64,000 bases of DNA, from NCBI GenBank assembly GCA_019925095.2, contig CM034398.1:11671001-11735000 (forward strand), written 5' to 3'. The number at the start of each line of letters is the position of its first letter. Within the stretch, counting starts at the first letter, position 1. This DNA comes from Dendrolimus kikuchii (lineage: Eukaryota; Arthropoda; Insecta; Lepidoptera; Lasiocampidae). Under the pieces are notes generated by a model that ran no database searches, had not been told where the DNA came from, and saw only the letters and a program-made list of their open reading frames with translations. Of this stretch, positions 47,801-49,188 are shown piece after piece. Position numbers and translations under genes: made by a program.

Positions 47801-49188
47801 CATATTCTACTATTTAGTAGAATACGTTTTCTATTCCATTATATTATAACTTCTAATATATTTCTATTCCTCTATTATATTATAACTTGTAGATTTTCAC
47901 AATATATTCTTGATATCGTCGCGGTGGACTAATAGTAGAAAAAAAATTGGTATTACCATTAGCAGAAATGGCGTTAGCCGAAATGACAAATGACAAACTA
48001 TCAAAACTTTTTAGGATTTATTTCACGAGTTTTCGCTTATTAAGATTAAACGTAGAGTGGTGTGCCGCTGGAATTAACAGAATACCGAATTCATACAAAA
48101 CTATGATTAAGACGATAGTGTCCCGCGATTTTGACGAGATAGTTATAGCAGAATTGGGCCCCAGATTGGTGATTTTCCCCCAAATATTTTTTGTTTGGGG
48201 TCAATAAATTTGGATAGATATATTACGCGTCAAAATATCGATATACCTGCGTAATATTCTGCTCCTTAACACTTTTTTATTCTGTTAGTTGATTATTTAT
48301 TTGTTATCGATATCTGATATTTTGTATATTTTTAAATGGCGATACAATACGCCTAAGCGTCTACTATATCACTGTTAAGTGTCATATGTTAGACAAAGCT
48401 GTATGGACACGGTTCCATTGCCTGACATTGGGACGAATAAAACAAATGCATAAATTATTCGTTAAAAACAATAAATATCGTACAACTACTATTCACATTG
48501 TTCACTCATAGGCAGGATTAAACATTTTTTGAAAATAAACTTACACAGTAAAATATTACGTTTCAAGTTCCCTCTAAAAACTCAAGGATTATCGTAATGG
48601 AGATCACGTCAAAATCAAACATTTATGGTCAAATTCTATTCTCAGCCAAGTTCTTATAGAAAATGACAATCACATATGGGTTTCCAACAATTCCAATGAA
48701 ATAAGATATATAAACACATTATAATTATGTGTGTAGGTAATCCACGCCGCTAAGAAACCCGCCAATGCCCTTTTATGTAATAGTATGTACGACATTTTTA
48801 TCCCGGGAATCCCGCGGGAATTTTCCCGAATTTCTTATTCTGTCACAGTTTTCACTAAAACTATAGCTTACATTCTTTTTTTAAATGCTGCGGTACTTTT
48901 TGCTCGGGAATCCCGCAGGAATTACAAGTCAAGCGTGGACAAAGTCGCGGGCATATCCTAGTAAGTAAATAATGTTATAATTTAGTGTGATGTGTTAATT
49001 AGTTAATTGATGTTTTTCGTTACAGTGAATCTTACCTCGGTGTCCACACGTATTACTTACAAAATGCTGGTCTGCCGTGGTGGCGGGTCTTCTACATAAT
49101 GGAAGAGGCCTGCAAACTATTTCCCATAGAAGACTATTCCGTGTCACAAACTACCTTAGAACAGGTGTTCCTTGAATTTACTAGATAA
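1448..49188 (+). CDS. ABC transporter subfamily A, full transporter (ABCA3-like), gene 1, 30 exons
   Basis: Spliced gene traced from exon to exon; all junctions are GT-AG and in phase, giving 1681 residues, the usual size of an ABCA full transporter. Coding exons: 1448-1659, 4433-4674, 5277-5450, 10210-10454, 11972-12082, 12618-12759, 13847-14026, 16493-16705, 19795-19898, 20695-20827, 21207-21436, 22050-22215, 22987-23220, 26138-26279, 30705-30793, 31572-31960, 33973-34182, 34588-34692, 35471-35642, 38812-38937, 39111-39234, 40997-41115, 42723-42847, 43116-43299, 44617-44778, 44999-45156, 46632-46728, 46948-47139, 47461-47563, 49026-49188. NBD1 has Walker A GHNGAGKT (571-578), Q-loop Q618, signature LSGGQ (670-674), Walker B VVILDE (690-695) and H726. 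NBD2 has GVNGAGKT (1402-1409), Q1449, NSGGT (1501-1505), VIFLDE (1521-1526) and H1558. Both sites look catalytically competent. Family members export lipids or other hydrophobic substrates across membranes; the substrate here is unknown. In-frame ATGs also exist at 1382 and 1418; 1448 is preferred because ABCA proteins begin a few residues before the LxxWKN motif and it has A at -3. Confidence 0.95.
1704..3075 (+). mobile_element. 5'-truncated RTE-like LINE with reverse transcriptase, broken
   Basis: Lies in gene 1 intron 1, starting 45 bp after the exon. A first open stretch (1705-2172) contains [18 protein letters not shown] and [13 protein letters not shown], reverse transcriptase blocks. 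The frame then breaks (TAG at 2170, frame shift) and resumes at 2252-2743 with the catalytic [10 protein letters not shown]. The nucleotide sequence further on (to about 3040) keeps the C-terminal region [11 protein letters not shown] in decayed form. The endonuclease half is absent. The element is dead; RTE clade assignment is from general resemblance. Confidence 0.8.
3431..3985 (-). mobile_element. non-autonomous Helitron, family A, full length
   Basis: On the minus strand it begins TCTATAATATTATAAG after an A, and ends with hairpin CGCGTGGACGAAGTCGCG then ATATCCTAG followed by T. Insertion between A and T without target duplication, 5'-TC and 3'-CTAG with a hairpin are Helitron hallmarks. 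555 bp, no coding capacity. Confidence 0.75.
4433..4674 (+). CDS. gene 1 coding exon 2 (residues 71-152)
   Basis: Part of extracellular loop 1. The acceptor TATAG ends at 4432 and the donor GTAAGT starts at 4675. It contains an NLT sequon and restores Leu71 with the last two bases of exon 1, so the intervening RTE insertion is intronic. Confidence 0.92.
5277..5450 (+). CDS. gene 1 coding exon 3 (residues 152-210)
   Basis: Extracellular loop 1, with sequons NAT and NIT and the segment TIALRFPA. Acceptor TTTTTTATAG, donor GTATTG. It is followed by a 4.8-kb intron that holds the mariner copy. Confidence 0.92.
5575..6115. repeat. GC-richer interspersed repeat with inverted GCAGCAACGCG-like ends
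   Basis: Within intron 3. The start carries GTGCGGCAGCAACGCGACAG and the end GCTGCTACTGCCGCGTTG, which are approximately inverted. Base composition differs from the AT-rich intron. Possibly a MITE; no target duplication identified. Confidence 0.4.
6116..7228. other. intron 3 sequence, nothing certain
   Basis: AT-rich intron sequence with two 6130-6200 copies of the GCGATTATTTTATTTTAG type in opposite orientation and a CTTTCTTTTCTTTCT run near 6525. No gene or defined element recognised. Confidence 0.3.
7229..7585. mobile_element. MITE family M, copy 1
   Basis: Terminal inverted repeats GGCCCAGTTCTGATAT and ATAGCAAAATTGGG are diverged. It shares internal blocks (CATTCAAAGTACGATTCCATT; GCATTAGCCGAAA; GGCGATTTTGACGAGATA) with 47722-48160 and 14816-15010. 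Non-coding. Confidence 0.6.
7915..9183 (+). mobile_element. mariner-family DNA transposon, 1.27 kb
   Basis: Bounded by TA on both sides (7913-7914 and 9184-9185). Imperfect terminal inverted repeats of about 28 bp start TGTTGGAGAAAAAGTCTTTC on the left; the right end, read inward, starts GATTGGGGAAAAAGTTTC. Length and structure are those of a complete mariner carrying one transposase gene. Confidence 0.88.
8092..9108 (+). pseudogene. mariner transposase, inactivated by two N-terminal stops
   Basis: The expected ATG is at 8092 ([11 protein letters not shown]), but in-frame stops occur at 8125-8127 (TAA) and 8179-8181 (TGA). From 8182 the frame is open to the TAG at 9106-9108. The open part contains the helix-turn-helix region, [14 protein letters not shown] and [13 protein letters not shown]; 34 residues separate the second and third catalytic aspartates, giving the D,D34D signature of mariner. 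The enzyme cuts and pastes its own element at TA. This copy cannot make a full-length protein; an internal start would omit most of the DNA-binding domain. Confidence 0.88.
9184..10209. other. rest of intron 3, no feature seen
   Basis: AT-rich intron with no recognisable gene or element; it ends in the TTATTTCAG acceptor of exon 4. Confidence 0.4.
10210..10454 (+). CDS. gene 1 coding exon 4 (residues 210-291)
   Basis: End of loop 1 and TM2 ([20 protein letters not shown]), then the ABCA-typical segment [10 protein letters not shown]. Acceptor TTATTTCAG, donor GTGAAT. Confidence 0.95.
11972..12082 (+). CDS. gene 1 coding exon 5 (residues 292-328)
   Basis: Encodes [20 protein letters not shown], the family hallmark between TM2 and TM3, followed by TM3. 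Phase 0 on both sides; donor GTATGT. Confidence 0.96.
12618..12759 (+). CDS. gene 1 coding exon 6 (residues 329-376)
   Basis: TM4 of the first membrane bundle ([20 protein letters not shown]) followed by the conserved SVFFSR. Acceptor TATTTAG, donor GTATAT. Confidence 0.95.
13165..13673. mobile_element. hAT-type non-autonomous transposon
   Basis: Starts CAGGGATTCTCAAAGTGG and ends AGTTTGGGAATCCCTG, inverted ends typical of hAT elements. Flanked by the 8-bp repeat ATATAGAC / GTATAGAC (13157-13164 and 13674-13681, one mismatch), the hAT target duplication length. 509 bp, no ORF. Sits in intron 6. Confidence 0.85.
13847..14026 (+). CDS. gene 1 coding exon 7 (residues 376-436)
   Basis: TM5 and the start of TM6: [19 protein letters not shown], then [16 protein letters not shown]. 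The ANxA start after FFSR is typical of ABCA. Donor GTGAGA. Confidence 0.95.
14419..14815 (-). mobile_element. 3' fragment of an RTE-like LINE
   Basis: Minus-strand translation shows [18 protein letters not shown], then a decayed [10 protein letters not shown] and [15 protein letters not shown], the C-terminal tail region of RTE-like ORFs, followed by a (GATGAT)n tail at about 14419. Lies in gene 1 intron 7. Confidence 0.7.
14816..15010. mobile_element. MITE family M, copy 3, fragment
   Basis: Contains ATATTCAAAGTACGATTCCA and CAATAGTGTCCGGCGACTGT blocks shared with the 7229 and 47722 copies, directly abutting the RTE fragment. The outer inverted repeats are missing. Confidence 0.55.
15120..15330 (-). 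repeat. interspersed repeat family D, copy
   Basis: Reverse-complement match to 35040-35330 and 55205-55480, and same strand as 41925-42060. Shared landmarks are a GGCCGCCCGGCGG-like block and AGACGGGCAAATACTCTA-like sequence. Non-coding; class unresolved. Confidence 0.5.
15652..15699. repeat. 48-bp hairpin
   Basis: Two 22-nt arms (AAATAGGCCTTTCAGCCGAG on the left) pair around a GTTA loop with one G-G mismatch. No gene is attached. Confidence 0.75.
15720..15841 (+). mobile_element. Helitron 3' end fragment
   Basis: Ends CTACGCGGACGAAGTCGCG, then GGCATCAGCTAG followed by T: a hairpin about 10 nt before CTAG, the Helitron 3' terminus. The 5' part is missing. Confidence 0.6.
16065..16350. repeat. 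interspersed repeat with CATTTGTAACAC hairpin
   Basis: Contains a perfect 12-bp inverted repeat at 16283-16294 / 16300-16311 around a 5-nt loop, next to GGCGATGATAAAGTGA. The layout resembles repeats I know from many lepidopteran introns; class unresolved. Confidence 0.45.
16493..16705 (+). CDS. gene 1 coding exon 8 (residues 436-507)
   Basis: Encodes [12 protein letters not shown]6 ([20 protein letters not shown]), then the conserved [14 protein letters not shown] that leads to the linker before NBD1. Acceptor GTATTTCAG, donor GTATGT. Confidence 0.96.
16706..17147. other. start of intron 8, nothing recognised
   Basis: Unique-looking AT-rich intron sequence before the tandem array. Confidence 0.35.
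17148..18103. mobile_element. MITE-like element filled with nine 103-bp tandem units
   Basis: Ends are inverted: TGCAGGACCTTGTAAC at 17148-17163 and GTTACAAGGTCTTGCA at 18088-18103 (one mismatch). Between them nine direct units begin at 17154, 17257, 17360, 17463, 17566, 17670, 17775, 17879 and 17983, each starting ACCTTGTAAC or ACCTTGTGAC and ending in a poly-A run. Length changes between units come from the A-run. No ORF. Confidence 0.85.
18200..19082 (+). mobile_element. Helitron family B, copy in intron 8, interrupted
   Basis: Shares with the 35808-36995 copy the sequence of GACCGATTTGGCTGAAA, the TTTTGCTC octamer run (18455-18530), GCGATATAAAATGAAGTGAA and a GC hairpin near the end (GGACCCGCG ... 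CGCGGGTCC at 19039-19064). A LINE fragment is nested at 18610-18728. Confidence 0.65.
18610..18728 (-). mobile_element. LINE 3' end nested in Helitron, 11-bp target duplication
   Basis: Bounded by AAAAAATTATA on both sides (18599-18609 and 18729-18739). It is the reverse complement of the 3' end seen at 23705-23946, with an (ATGT)n tail on its 3' side. A short 3' fragment with a tail and target duplication points to target-primed reverse transcription. Confidence 0.75.
18831..19123. repeat. 293-bp perfect direct repeat, left copy
   Basis: Identical by eye to 19370-19662, offset 539 bp. It consists of the 3' part of the family B Helitron, including its GC hairpin, plus flank. Confidence 0.9.
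19124..19369 (+). mobile_element. Penelope-like (family P) retroelement fragment
   Basis: Starts ATAATATTTTCTTAAGTTTT, followed by CGCGACTTGTATACATAATA and the hairpin GGCCACTTTTAGTGGCC, shared with 24050-24531, 37758-37903 and 54000-54539. It ends within the body at AACATGTTAT. No ORF. Class assignment is inferred, see the 24050 copy. Confidence 0.55.
19370..19662. repeat. 293-bp perfect direct repeat, right copy
   Basis: Second copy of 18831-19123. The duplicated block directly brackets the family P fragment and ends 132 bp before exon 9. Confidence 0.9.
19795..19898 (+). CDS. gene 1 coding exon 9 (residues 507-541)
   Basis: Short linker exon before NBD1, ending VPVGVNIQ. Acceptor CTTTCAG at 19794, donor GTGAGT at 19899. 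The preceding intron holds the 103-bp array and the 293-bp duplication. Confidence 0.92.
20695..20827 (+). CDS. gene 1 coding exon 10 (residues 542-586), NBD1 Walker A
   Basis: Encodes [17 protein letters not shown] and the ATP-binding Walker A loop GHNGAGKT with the catalytic-site Lys577. Donor GTAAAA. Confidence 0.97.
21207..21436 (+). CDS. gene 1 coding exon 11 (residues 586-662), NBD1 Q-loop
   Basis: Contains [16 protein letters not shown] and the Q-loop [16 protein letters not shown] (Gln618), which couples the NBD to the membrane domain. Ends ELEDK, phase 0. Confidence 0.97.
22050..22215 (+). CDS. gene 1 coding exon 12 (residues 663-718), NBD1 signature and Walker B
   Basis: Contains the ABC signature [12 protein letters not shown], Walker B RVVILDEP and D-loop SGLDP, the complete catalytic core of NBD1. 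Confidence 0.97.
22741..22915. repeat. interspersed repeat fragment
   Basis: Contains TGTCTGCCTGTCTGTCTGGA and CTGAAACGGCTTGACCGATT, a phrase of the type common at the 5' side of lepidopteran non-autonomous elements. No ends visible. Confidence 0.35.
22987..23220 (+). CDS. gene 1 coding exon 13 (residues 718-796), NBD1 H-loop
   Basis: Contains the H-loop [18 protein letters not shown] (His726) and the ABCA-typical [20 protein letters not shown]. Donor GTATGT. Confidence 0.97.
23244..23304. repeat. 61-bp imperfect hairpin just after exon 13
   Basis: Two 28-nt arms (AAGAATACAGTCGACTAAGA ... on the left) with three mismatches and a 5-nt loop. It begins 24 nt after the exon 13 donor. Confidence 0.7.
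23705..23946 (+). mobile_element. LINE 3' fragment with C-terminal coding remnant
   Basis: Encodes [18 protein letters not shown] and [20 protein letters not shown], the C-terminal tail of an RTE-like ORF, followed by the (ATGT)n tail. 5' truncated, in intron 13. Confidence 0.7.
24050..24531. mobile_element. family P retroelement, Penelope-like, with 12-bp target duplication
   Basis: Flanked by TGATTGACTGAT at 24038-24049 and 24532-24543. The two ends carry the same block inverted: left ATAAAACTACGTTTTAACGG ... GGTTATTCC, right GGAATAACC ... ACGTAGTTTTAT (about 57 bp). Just inside the left end is the perfect hairpin GGCCACT/AGTGGCC. Inverted terminal blocks, odd 5' truncations and target duplications of variable length fit Penelope-like elements, but no reverse transcriptase is present to prove it. 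Non-coding. Confidence 0.65.
24544..26137. other. rest of intron 13; family P remnant near 25625-25690
   Basis: Very AT-rich. The segment GGGGAGTTTCTTACCGCTTC ... AACATGTTATGAAGTGG is a reverse-complement match to the body of family P elements. Otherwise nothing recognised. Confidence 0.4.
26138..26279 (+). CDS. gene 1 coding exon 14 (residues 796-843)
   Basis: Regulatory subdomain after NBD1: [17 protein letters not shown] and [14 protein letters not shown], the ABCA pattern TTLEEVFL. Donor GTAAGT splits a codon after two bases. Confidence 0.95.
26383..27385 (-). mobile_element. Helitron family B, 1.0 kb
   Basis: On the minus strand it starts TCCCTATTAATATTATAA (A before it) and ends with hairpin CCCGCGGCCCAGCCGCGGGG, then TAAACTCTAG followed by T. 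Contains an internal run of the octamer GAGCAAAA (26893-26999). No real gene; open frames across the run are artefacts. Confidence 0.85.
26893..26999. repeat. 8-bp minisatellite (GAGCAAAA / GGGCAAAA), about 13 units
   Basis: Tandem octamers inside the Helitron. Because 8 is not a multiple of 3 the three frames cycle through the same residues ([12 protein letters not shown]), which keeps all forward and reverse frames open. Confidence 0.9.
27386..28419. other. between two Helitrons; tail of another retroelement
   Basis: Holds a minus-strand repeat at about 27838-27960 (ATAACTCTTTATTGTCTACC ... CCAGAAAACCCC) that matches 59575-59700, probably the 3' end of a non-LTR element whose tail reads CAATAAAGAGTTATC. 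The rest is AT-rich intron. Confidence 0.4.
28420..29642 (-). mobile_element. Helitron family B, 1.2 kb
   Basis: Near-identical to 26383-27385, including both termini and the CCGCGGCTGCGCCGCGG hairpin. The difference in length is mostly the octamer run, here about 33 units (28955-29220). Young copy judging from the similarity. Confidence 0.87.
28955..29220. repeat. 8-bp minisatellite, about 33 units
   Basis: GAGCAAAA repeated almost perfectly, with a short GGAGCAAA variant block at its end. Longest pure array of the four in the window. Confidence 0.92.
29832..30542 (-). mobile_element. Helitron family B, diverged copy
   Basis: Minus-strand start TCCATATTAATATTATAA; 3' side has hairpin CCGCGGCGTCGCCGCGG with a decayed CTAG. 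It has no octamer array, only short TGACAAAAAT-type runs at 30100-30190. Confidence 0.7.
30705..30793 (+). CDS. gene 1 coding exon 15 (residues 843-873)
   Basis: Small 89-nt acidic linker exon between NBD1 and the second membrane half ([14 protein letters not shown]). It is weakly conserved in sequence but fits by phase on both sides (2 in, 1 out). Acceptor AATTTAAG, donor GTAAGC. Confidence 0.82.
31004..31450 (-). mobile_element. Helitron family B, 5'-truncated
   Basis: The 3' end AATAAACTCTAG followed by T lies at 31004; the GC hairpin is partly decayed. The 5' part is absent; it fades out about 120 bp before exon 16. Confidence 0.6.
31572..31960 (+). CDS. gene 1 coding exon 16 (residues 873-1002), TM7
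   Basis: Longest exon. Encodes the pre-TM7 helix [21 protein letters not shown]7 (about 911-930) and the start of extracellular loop 2. Acceptor TATTCCAG, donor GTATGT. Confidence 0.95.
32110..32690. repeat. element with four 118-bp tandem units
   Basis: Four direct units start near 32165, 32281, 32399 and 32518. Each carries CCCGGATGGTTTAGATTCAC-like, AGGTGGCGCTGAGATCGGG-like and TTTTGGTGATTTTGTTTTTG. It ends TTCGCCGGGTCAGCTAATT, a Helitron-like end with decayed CTAG. A single-unit relative is at 33590-33780. Confidence 0.75.
32691..33589. other. intron 16 interior, nothing recognised
   Basis: AT-rich intron; no gene or element identified. Confidence 0.35.
33590..33780. mobile_element. single-unit relative of the 118-bp repeat element
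   Basis: Starts TGAATCGTAGAAATGTATAT, contains GTGGGTTCCCTGATTATATA and CCGATAGGTGACGCTGGGAT, and ends GACAACGTCTGCCGGGAC. One unit only, in contrast with the array upstream. Confidence 0.5.
33973..34182 (+). CDS. gene 1 coding exon 17 (residues 1003-1072)
   Basis: Extracellular loop 2 with [20 protein letters not shown], where NNIT gives a sequon, and ALVNNAVMR. The pattern matches the ABCA consensus AWFNNQGYHS. Phase 0 on both sides. Confidence 0.95.
34588..34692 (+). CDS. gene 1 coding exon 18 (residues 1073-1107)
   Basis: TM8: [17 protein letters not shown]. 105 nt, phase 0 both sides; acceptor CATTTCAG, donor GTACTG. Confidence 0.94.
34735..35005 (+). mobile_element. decayed RTE-like LINE 3' end
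   Basis: Translation shows [16 protein letters not shown], then frame breaks and [12 protein letters not shown] remnants. It resembles the C-terminal tail seen at 55490-57070. Intron 18. Confidence 0.5.
35040..35330 (+). repeat. interspersed repeat family D, copy
   Basis: Contains GGGTTACCGTCGCCTATCTA, ACGGGCAAATACTCTATCAC and ACAGGCCGCCCGGCGGCAAG. Inverted relative to 15120-15330. Confidence 0.55.
35471..35642 (+). CDS. gene 1 coding exon 19 (residues 1108-1165)
   Basis: Encodes [17 protein letters not shown], the conserved ABCA motif ERxxxAKHLQxVSG, then TM9. Donor GTTTGT. Confidence 0.96.
35808..36995 (+). mobile_element. Helitron family B, 1.2 kb, inverted relative to the others
   Basis: Starts TCCCTATTAATATTATAA after A and ends CCGCGGGGTAAACTCTAG followed by T. 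Its octamer run (36226-36515) is mostly TTTTGCCC and TTTGCCCC. Sequence outside the run is an almost exact reverse complement of 28420-29642. Confidence 0.88.
36226..36515. repeat. 8-bp minisatellite, variant unit TTTTGCCC, about 34 units
   Basis: Same octamer array as in the sister Helitrons, but the GAGC form is replaced by GGGC across most of the array. This suggests homogenisation by unit spreading. Confidence 0.9.
37308..37542 (-). mobile_element. Helitron family A, fragment
   Basis: Minus-strand match to the 5' half of 3431-3985 (TGTGTAGAATTTTATAATAT at the end). It directly abuts the 3' end of the next Helitron, as if that one inserted in the family A 5' terminus. Confidence 0.6.
37543..37911 (-). 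mobile_element. Helitron family C with nested family P fragment
   Basis: The minus-strand 3' end is GACGACGTCGCGGGCACAGCTAG followed by T. Contains AGCCTATAGCCTTCCTCGAT also present at 38333-38474. The 5' end is interrupted by the 37758-37903 insertion. Confidence 0.6.
37758..37903 (-). mobile_element. family P fragment with 8-bp target duplication
   Basis: Bounded by TATTAGTA at 37750-37757 and 37904-37911. Contains GGCCACTGAAAAGTGGCC and ends TATGTATACAAC. Opposite in orientation to the left end of the 24050 copy. Confidence 0.7.
38333..38474 (-). mobile_element. Helitron family C, 5' part
   Basis: On the minus strand starts TCTATACTAATATTATAAAG after A. It shares AGAATTTTTCAAATCAGACC with 37543-37911. 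No 3' end found. Confidence 0.6.
38812..38937 (+). CDS. gene 1 coding exon 20 (residues 1165-1207)
   Basis: TM10 region: [20 protein letters not shown] with the family's P-hydrophobic-Y pattern, then [10 protein letters not shown]. 126 nt, the same length as its counterpart in gene 2 (63499-63624). Confidence 0.96.
39111..39234 (+). CDS. gene 1 coding exon 21 (residues 1207-1248)
   Basis: TM11 region [15 protein letters not shown] and [16 protein letters not shown], ending in the ABCA FLPxYCxxxSL motif. 124 nt, equal to the gene 2 exon 63018-63141. Confidence 0.96.
39342..39904. mobile_element. fold-back element with long palindrome
   Basis: Begins TTAACCGACTTCCAAAAAAA and ends GAAGTCGGTTTTTTTTT. 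The right half is a near-perfect inverted repeat: arms 39661-39755 and 39800-39904 around a loop of about 45 nt. Non-coding; it lies entirely in intron 21. Confidence 0.75.
39985..40274. other. intron 21 remainder
   Basis: AT-rich; a short match to the CCAGACAACC repeat tail near 40031 (compare 59690) is the only recognisable item. Confidence 0.3.
40275..40509 (+). mobile_element. short Helitron (235 bp), both ends present
   Basis: Starts TCTCTGTAAATATTATAAAC after A; ends hairpin CGCGGTTGAAACCGCGGG, then CACAGCTAG. Very short internal deletion form; 5' motif AAACGCGAAAGTTTGTAAGA is shared with family B starts. Confidence 0.75.
40997..41115 (+). CDS. gene 1 coding exon 22 (residues 1248-1288)
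   Basis: Cysteine-rich lumenal or extracellular segment (six Cys, including a terminal CC pair) before TM12. The gene 2 counterpart is 131 nt and shares the Cys-rich character. Confidence 0.93.
41199..41640. mobile_element. MITE family E, copy 1
   Basis: Starts CAGTCGTGTTATGAAAACG after TA. The whole 440 bp is a diverged reverse complement of 43475-43911. TA-bounded ends of this form suggest the Tc1/mariner superfamily. The right end is decayed. Confidence 0.6.
41925..42060 (-). repeat. interspersed repeat family D, short copy
   Basis: CCTTCGTGCAGGAACGGATA and CTGCCTGTCGTAAAATGCGA blocks match 15120-15330. Confidence 0.45.
42174..42582. mobile_element. hAT MITE with perfect 8-bp target duplication
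   Basis: Ends CAGTGGCGTAGCGTAG and CTACGCCGCTG (inverted), flanked by GGTGGACC at 42166-42173 and 42583-42590. 409 bp. It contains a Helitron 5' end in reverse (TTATAATATTAGTATAGAT, about 42475-42494), so another element inserted in it or was captured. Intron 22. Confidence 0.87.
42723..42847 (+). CDS. gene 1 coding exon 23 (residues 1288-1329), TM12
   Basis: Encodes [20 protein letters not shown] and the last membrane helix, ending LKEYEVMNK. The W-PG-RY motif is typical of ABCA. 125 nt, the same as gene 2. Confidence 0.96.
43116..43299 (+). CDS. gene 1 coding exon 24 (residues 1330-1391)
   Basis: Linker into NBD2: [20 protein letters not shown], then [20 protein letters not shown], the A-loop region that stacks on ATP adenine. 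Confidence 0.96.
43475..43911. mobile_element. MITE family E, copy 2
   Basis: Starts CAGTCGCGGTATGGAAAGG after TA; ends AACCTTTTTATACCGTGACTA, the inverted counterpart. Inverted relative to copy 1, with exons 23 and 24 in between. Confidence 0.7.
44125..44345 (-). repeat. retroelement-like fragment, class unknown
   Basis: The minus strand is open for 66 codons with [19 protein letters not shown] and GC content above its surroundings. It resembles repeated coding debris, but I cannot name the parent element. Confidence 0.35.
44617..44778 (+). CDS. gene 1 coding exon 25 (residues 1391-1445), NBD2 Walker A
   Basis: [20 protein letters not shown] holds Walker A of NBD2 (Lys1408). 162 nt, the same length and phases as gene 2 exon 60913-61074. 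Confidence 0.97.
44999..45156 (+). CDS. gene 1 coding exon 26 (residues 1445-1497), NBD2 Q-loop
   Basis: [19 protein letters not shown] carries Gln1449 of the Q-loop; the exon ends HYDKK in phase 0. Confidence 0.97.
45157..46129. other. intron 26 part, nothing recognised
   Basis: AT-rich intron with poly-A/T runs; no gene or clear element. Confidence 0.35.
46130..46552 (+). mobile_element. Helitron family A, decayed ends
   Basis: ATAATATTATGAAATTCTAA start, GCATATACCAATAGT end where CTAG has mutated. Internal match to 144-689. It ends 80 bp before exon 27. Confidence 0.6.
46632..46728 (+). CDS. gene 1 coding exon 27 (residues 1498-1530), NBD2 signature and Walker B
   Basis: [20 protein letters not shown] is the NBD2 signature; VIFLDEPTT is Walker B. 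The exon ends within the D-loop, 26 nt earlier than the matching boundary in gene 2. Confidence 0.97.
46785..46870 (+). mobile_element. RTE-like LINE tail fragment
   Basis: GTGATGGGAGACGTATGTCAG ... CCGACCTCAAATAATTGGGA resembles the extreme 3' end of the LINE at 55490-57070 (complement). Intron 27. Confidence 0.45.
46948..47139 (+). CDS. gene 1 coding exon 28 (residues 1530-1594), NBD2 H-loop
   Basis: [11 protein letters not shown], then [20 protein letters not shown] with H-loop His1558, then [18 protein letters not shown]. Confidence 0.97.
47461..47563 (+). CDS. gene 1 coding exon 29 (residues 1594-1628)
   Basis: C-terminal regulatory domain beginning GYTLMVKCE. Acceptor ATATTCAG, donor GTAAGT. 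Confidence 0.94.
47722..48160. mobile_element. MITE family M, copy 2, with intact inverted repeats
   Basis: GGCCCAATTCTGCTAT at 47722-47737 and ATAGCAGAATTGGGCC at 48145-48160 are a perfect 16-bp inverted pair. Best preserved copy of the family. Intron 29. Confidence 0.8.
48162..48784. other. intron 29 interior, nothing recognised
   Basis: AT-rich sequence between two elements with no recognisable features. Confidence 0.3.
48785..48961 (+). mobile_element. Helitron family A, 3' part
   Basis: Ends AAAGTCGCGGGCATATCCTAG followed by T; the 5' two thirds are missing. 64 bp upstream of the last exon of gene 1. Confidence 0.65.
49026..49188 (+). CDS. gene 1 last coding exon 30 (residues 1628-1681) and stop
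   Basis: C-terminus with [17 protein letters not shown], the [12 protein letters not shown] signature near the carboxyl end, and TAA stop at 49186-49188. Confidence 0.97.
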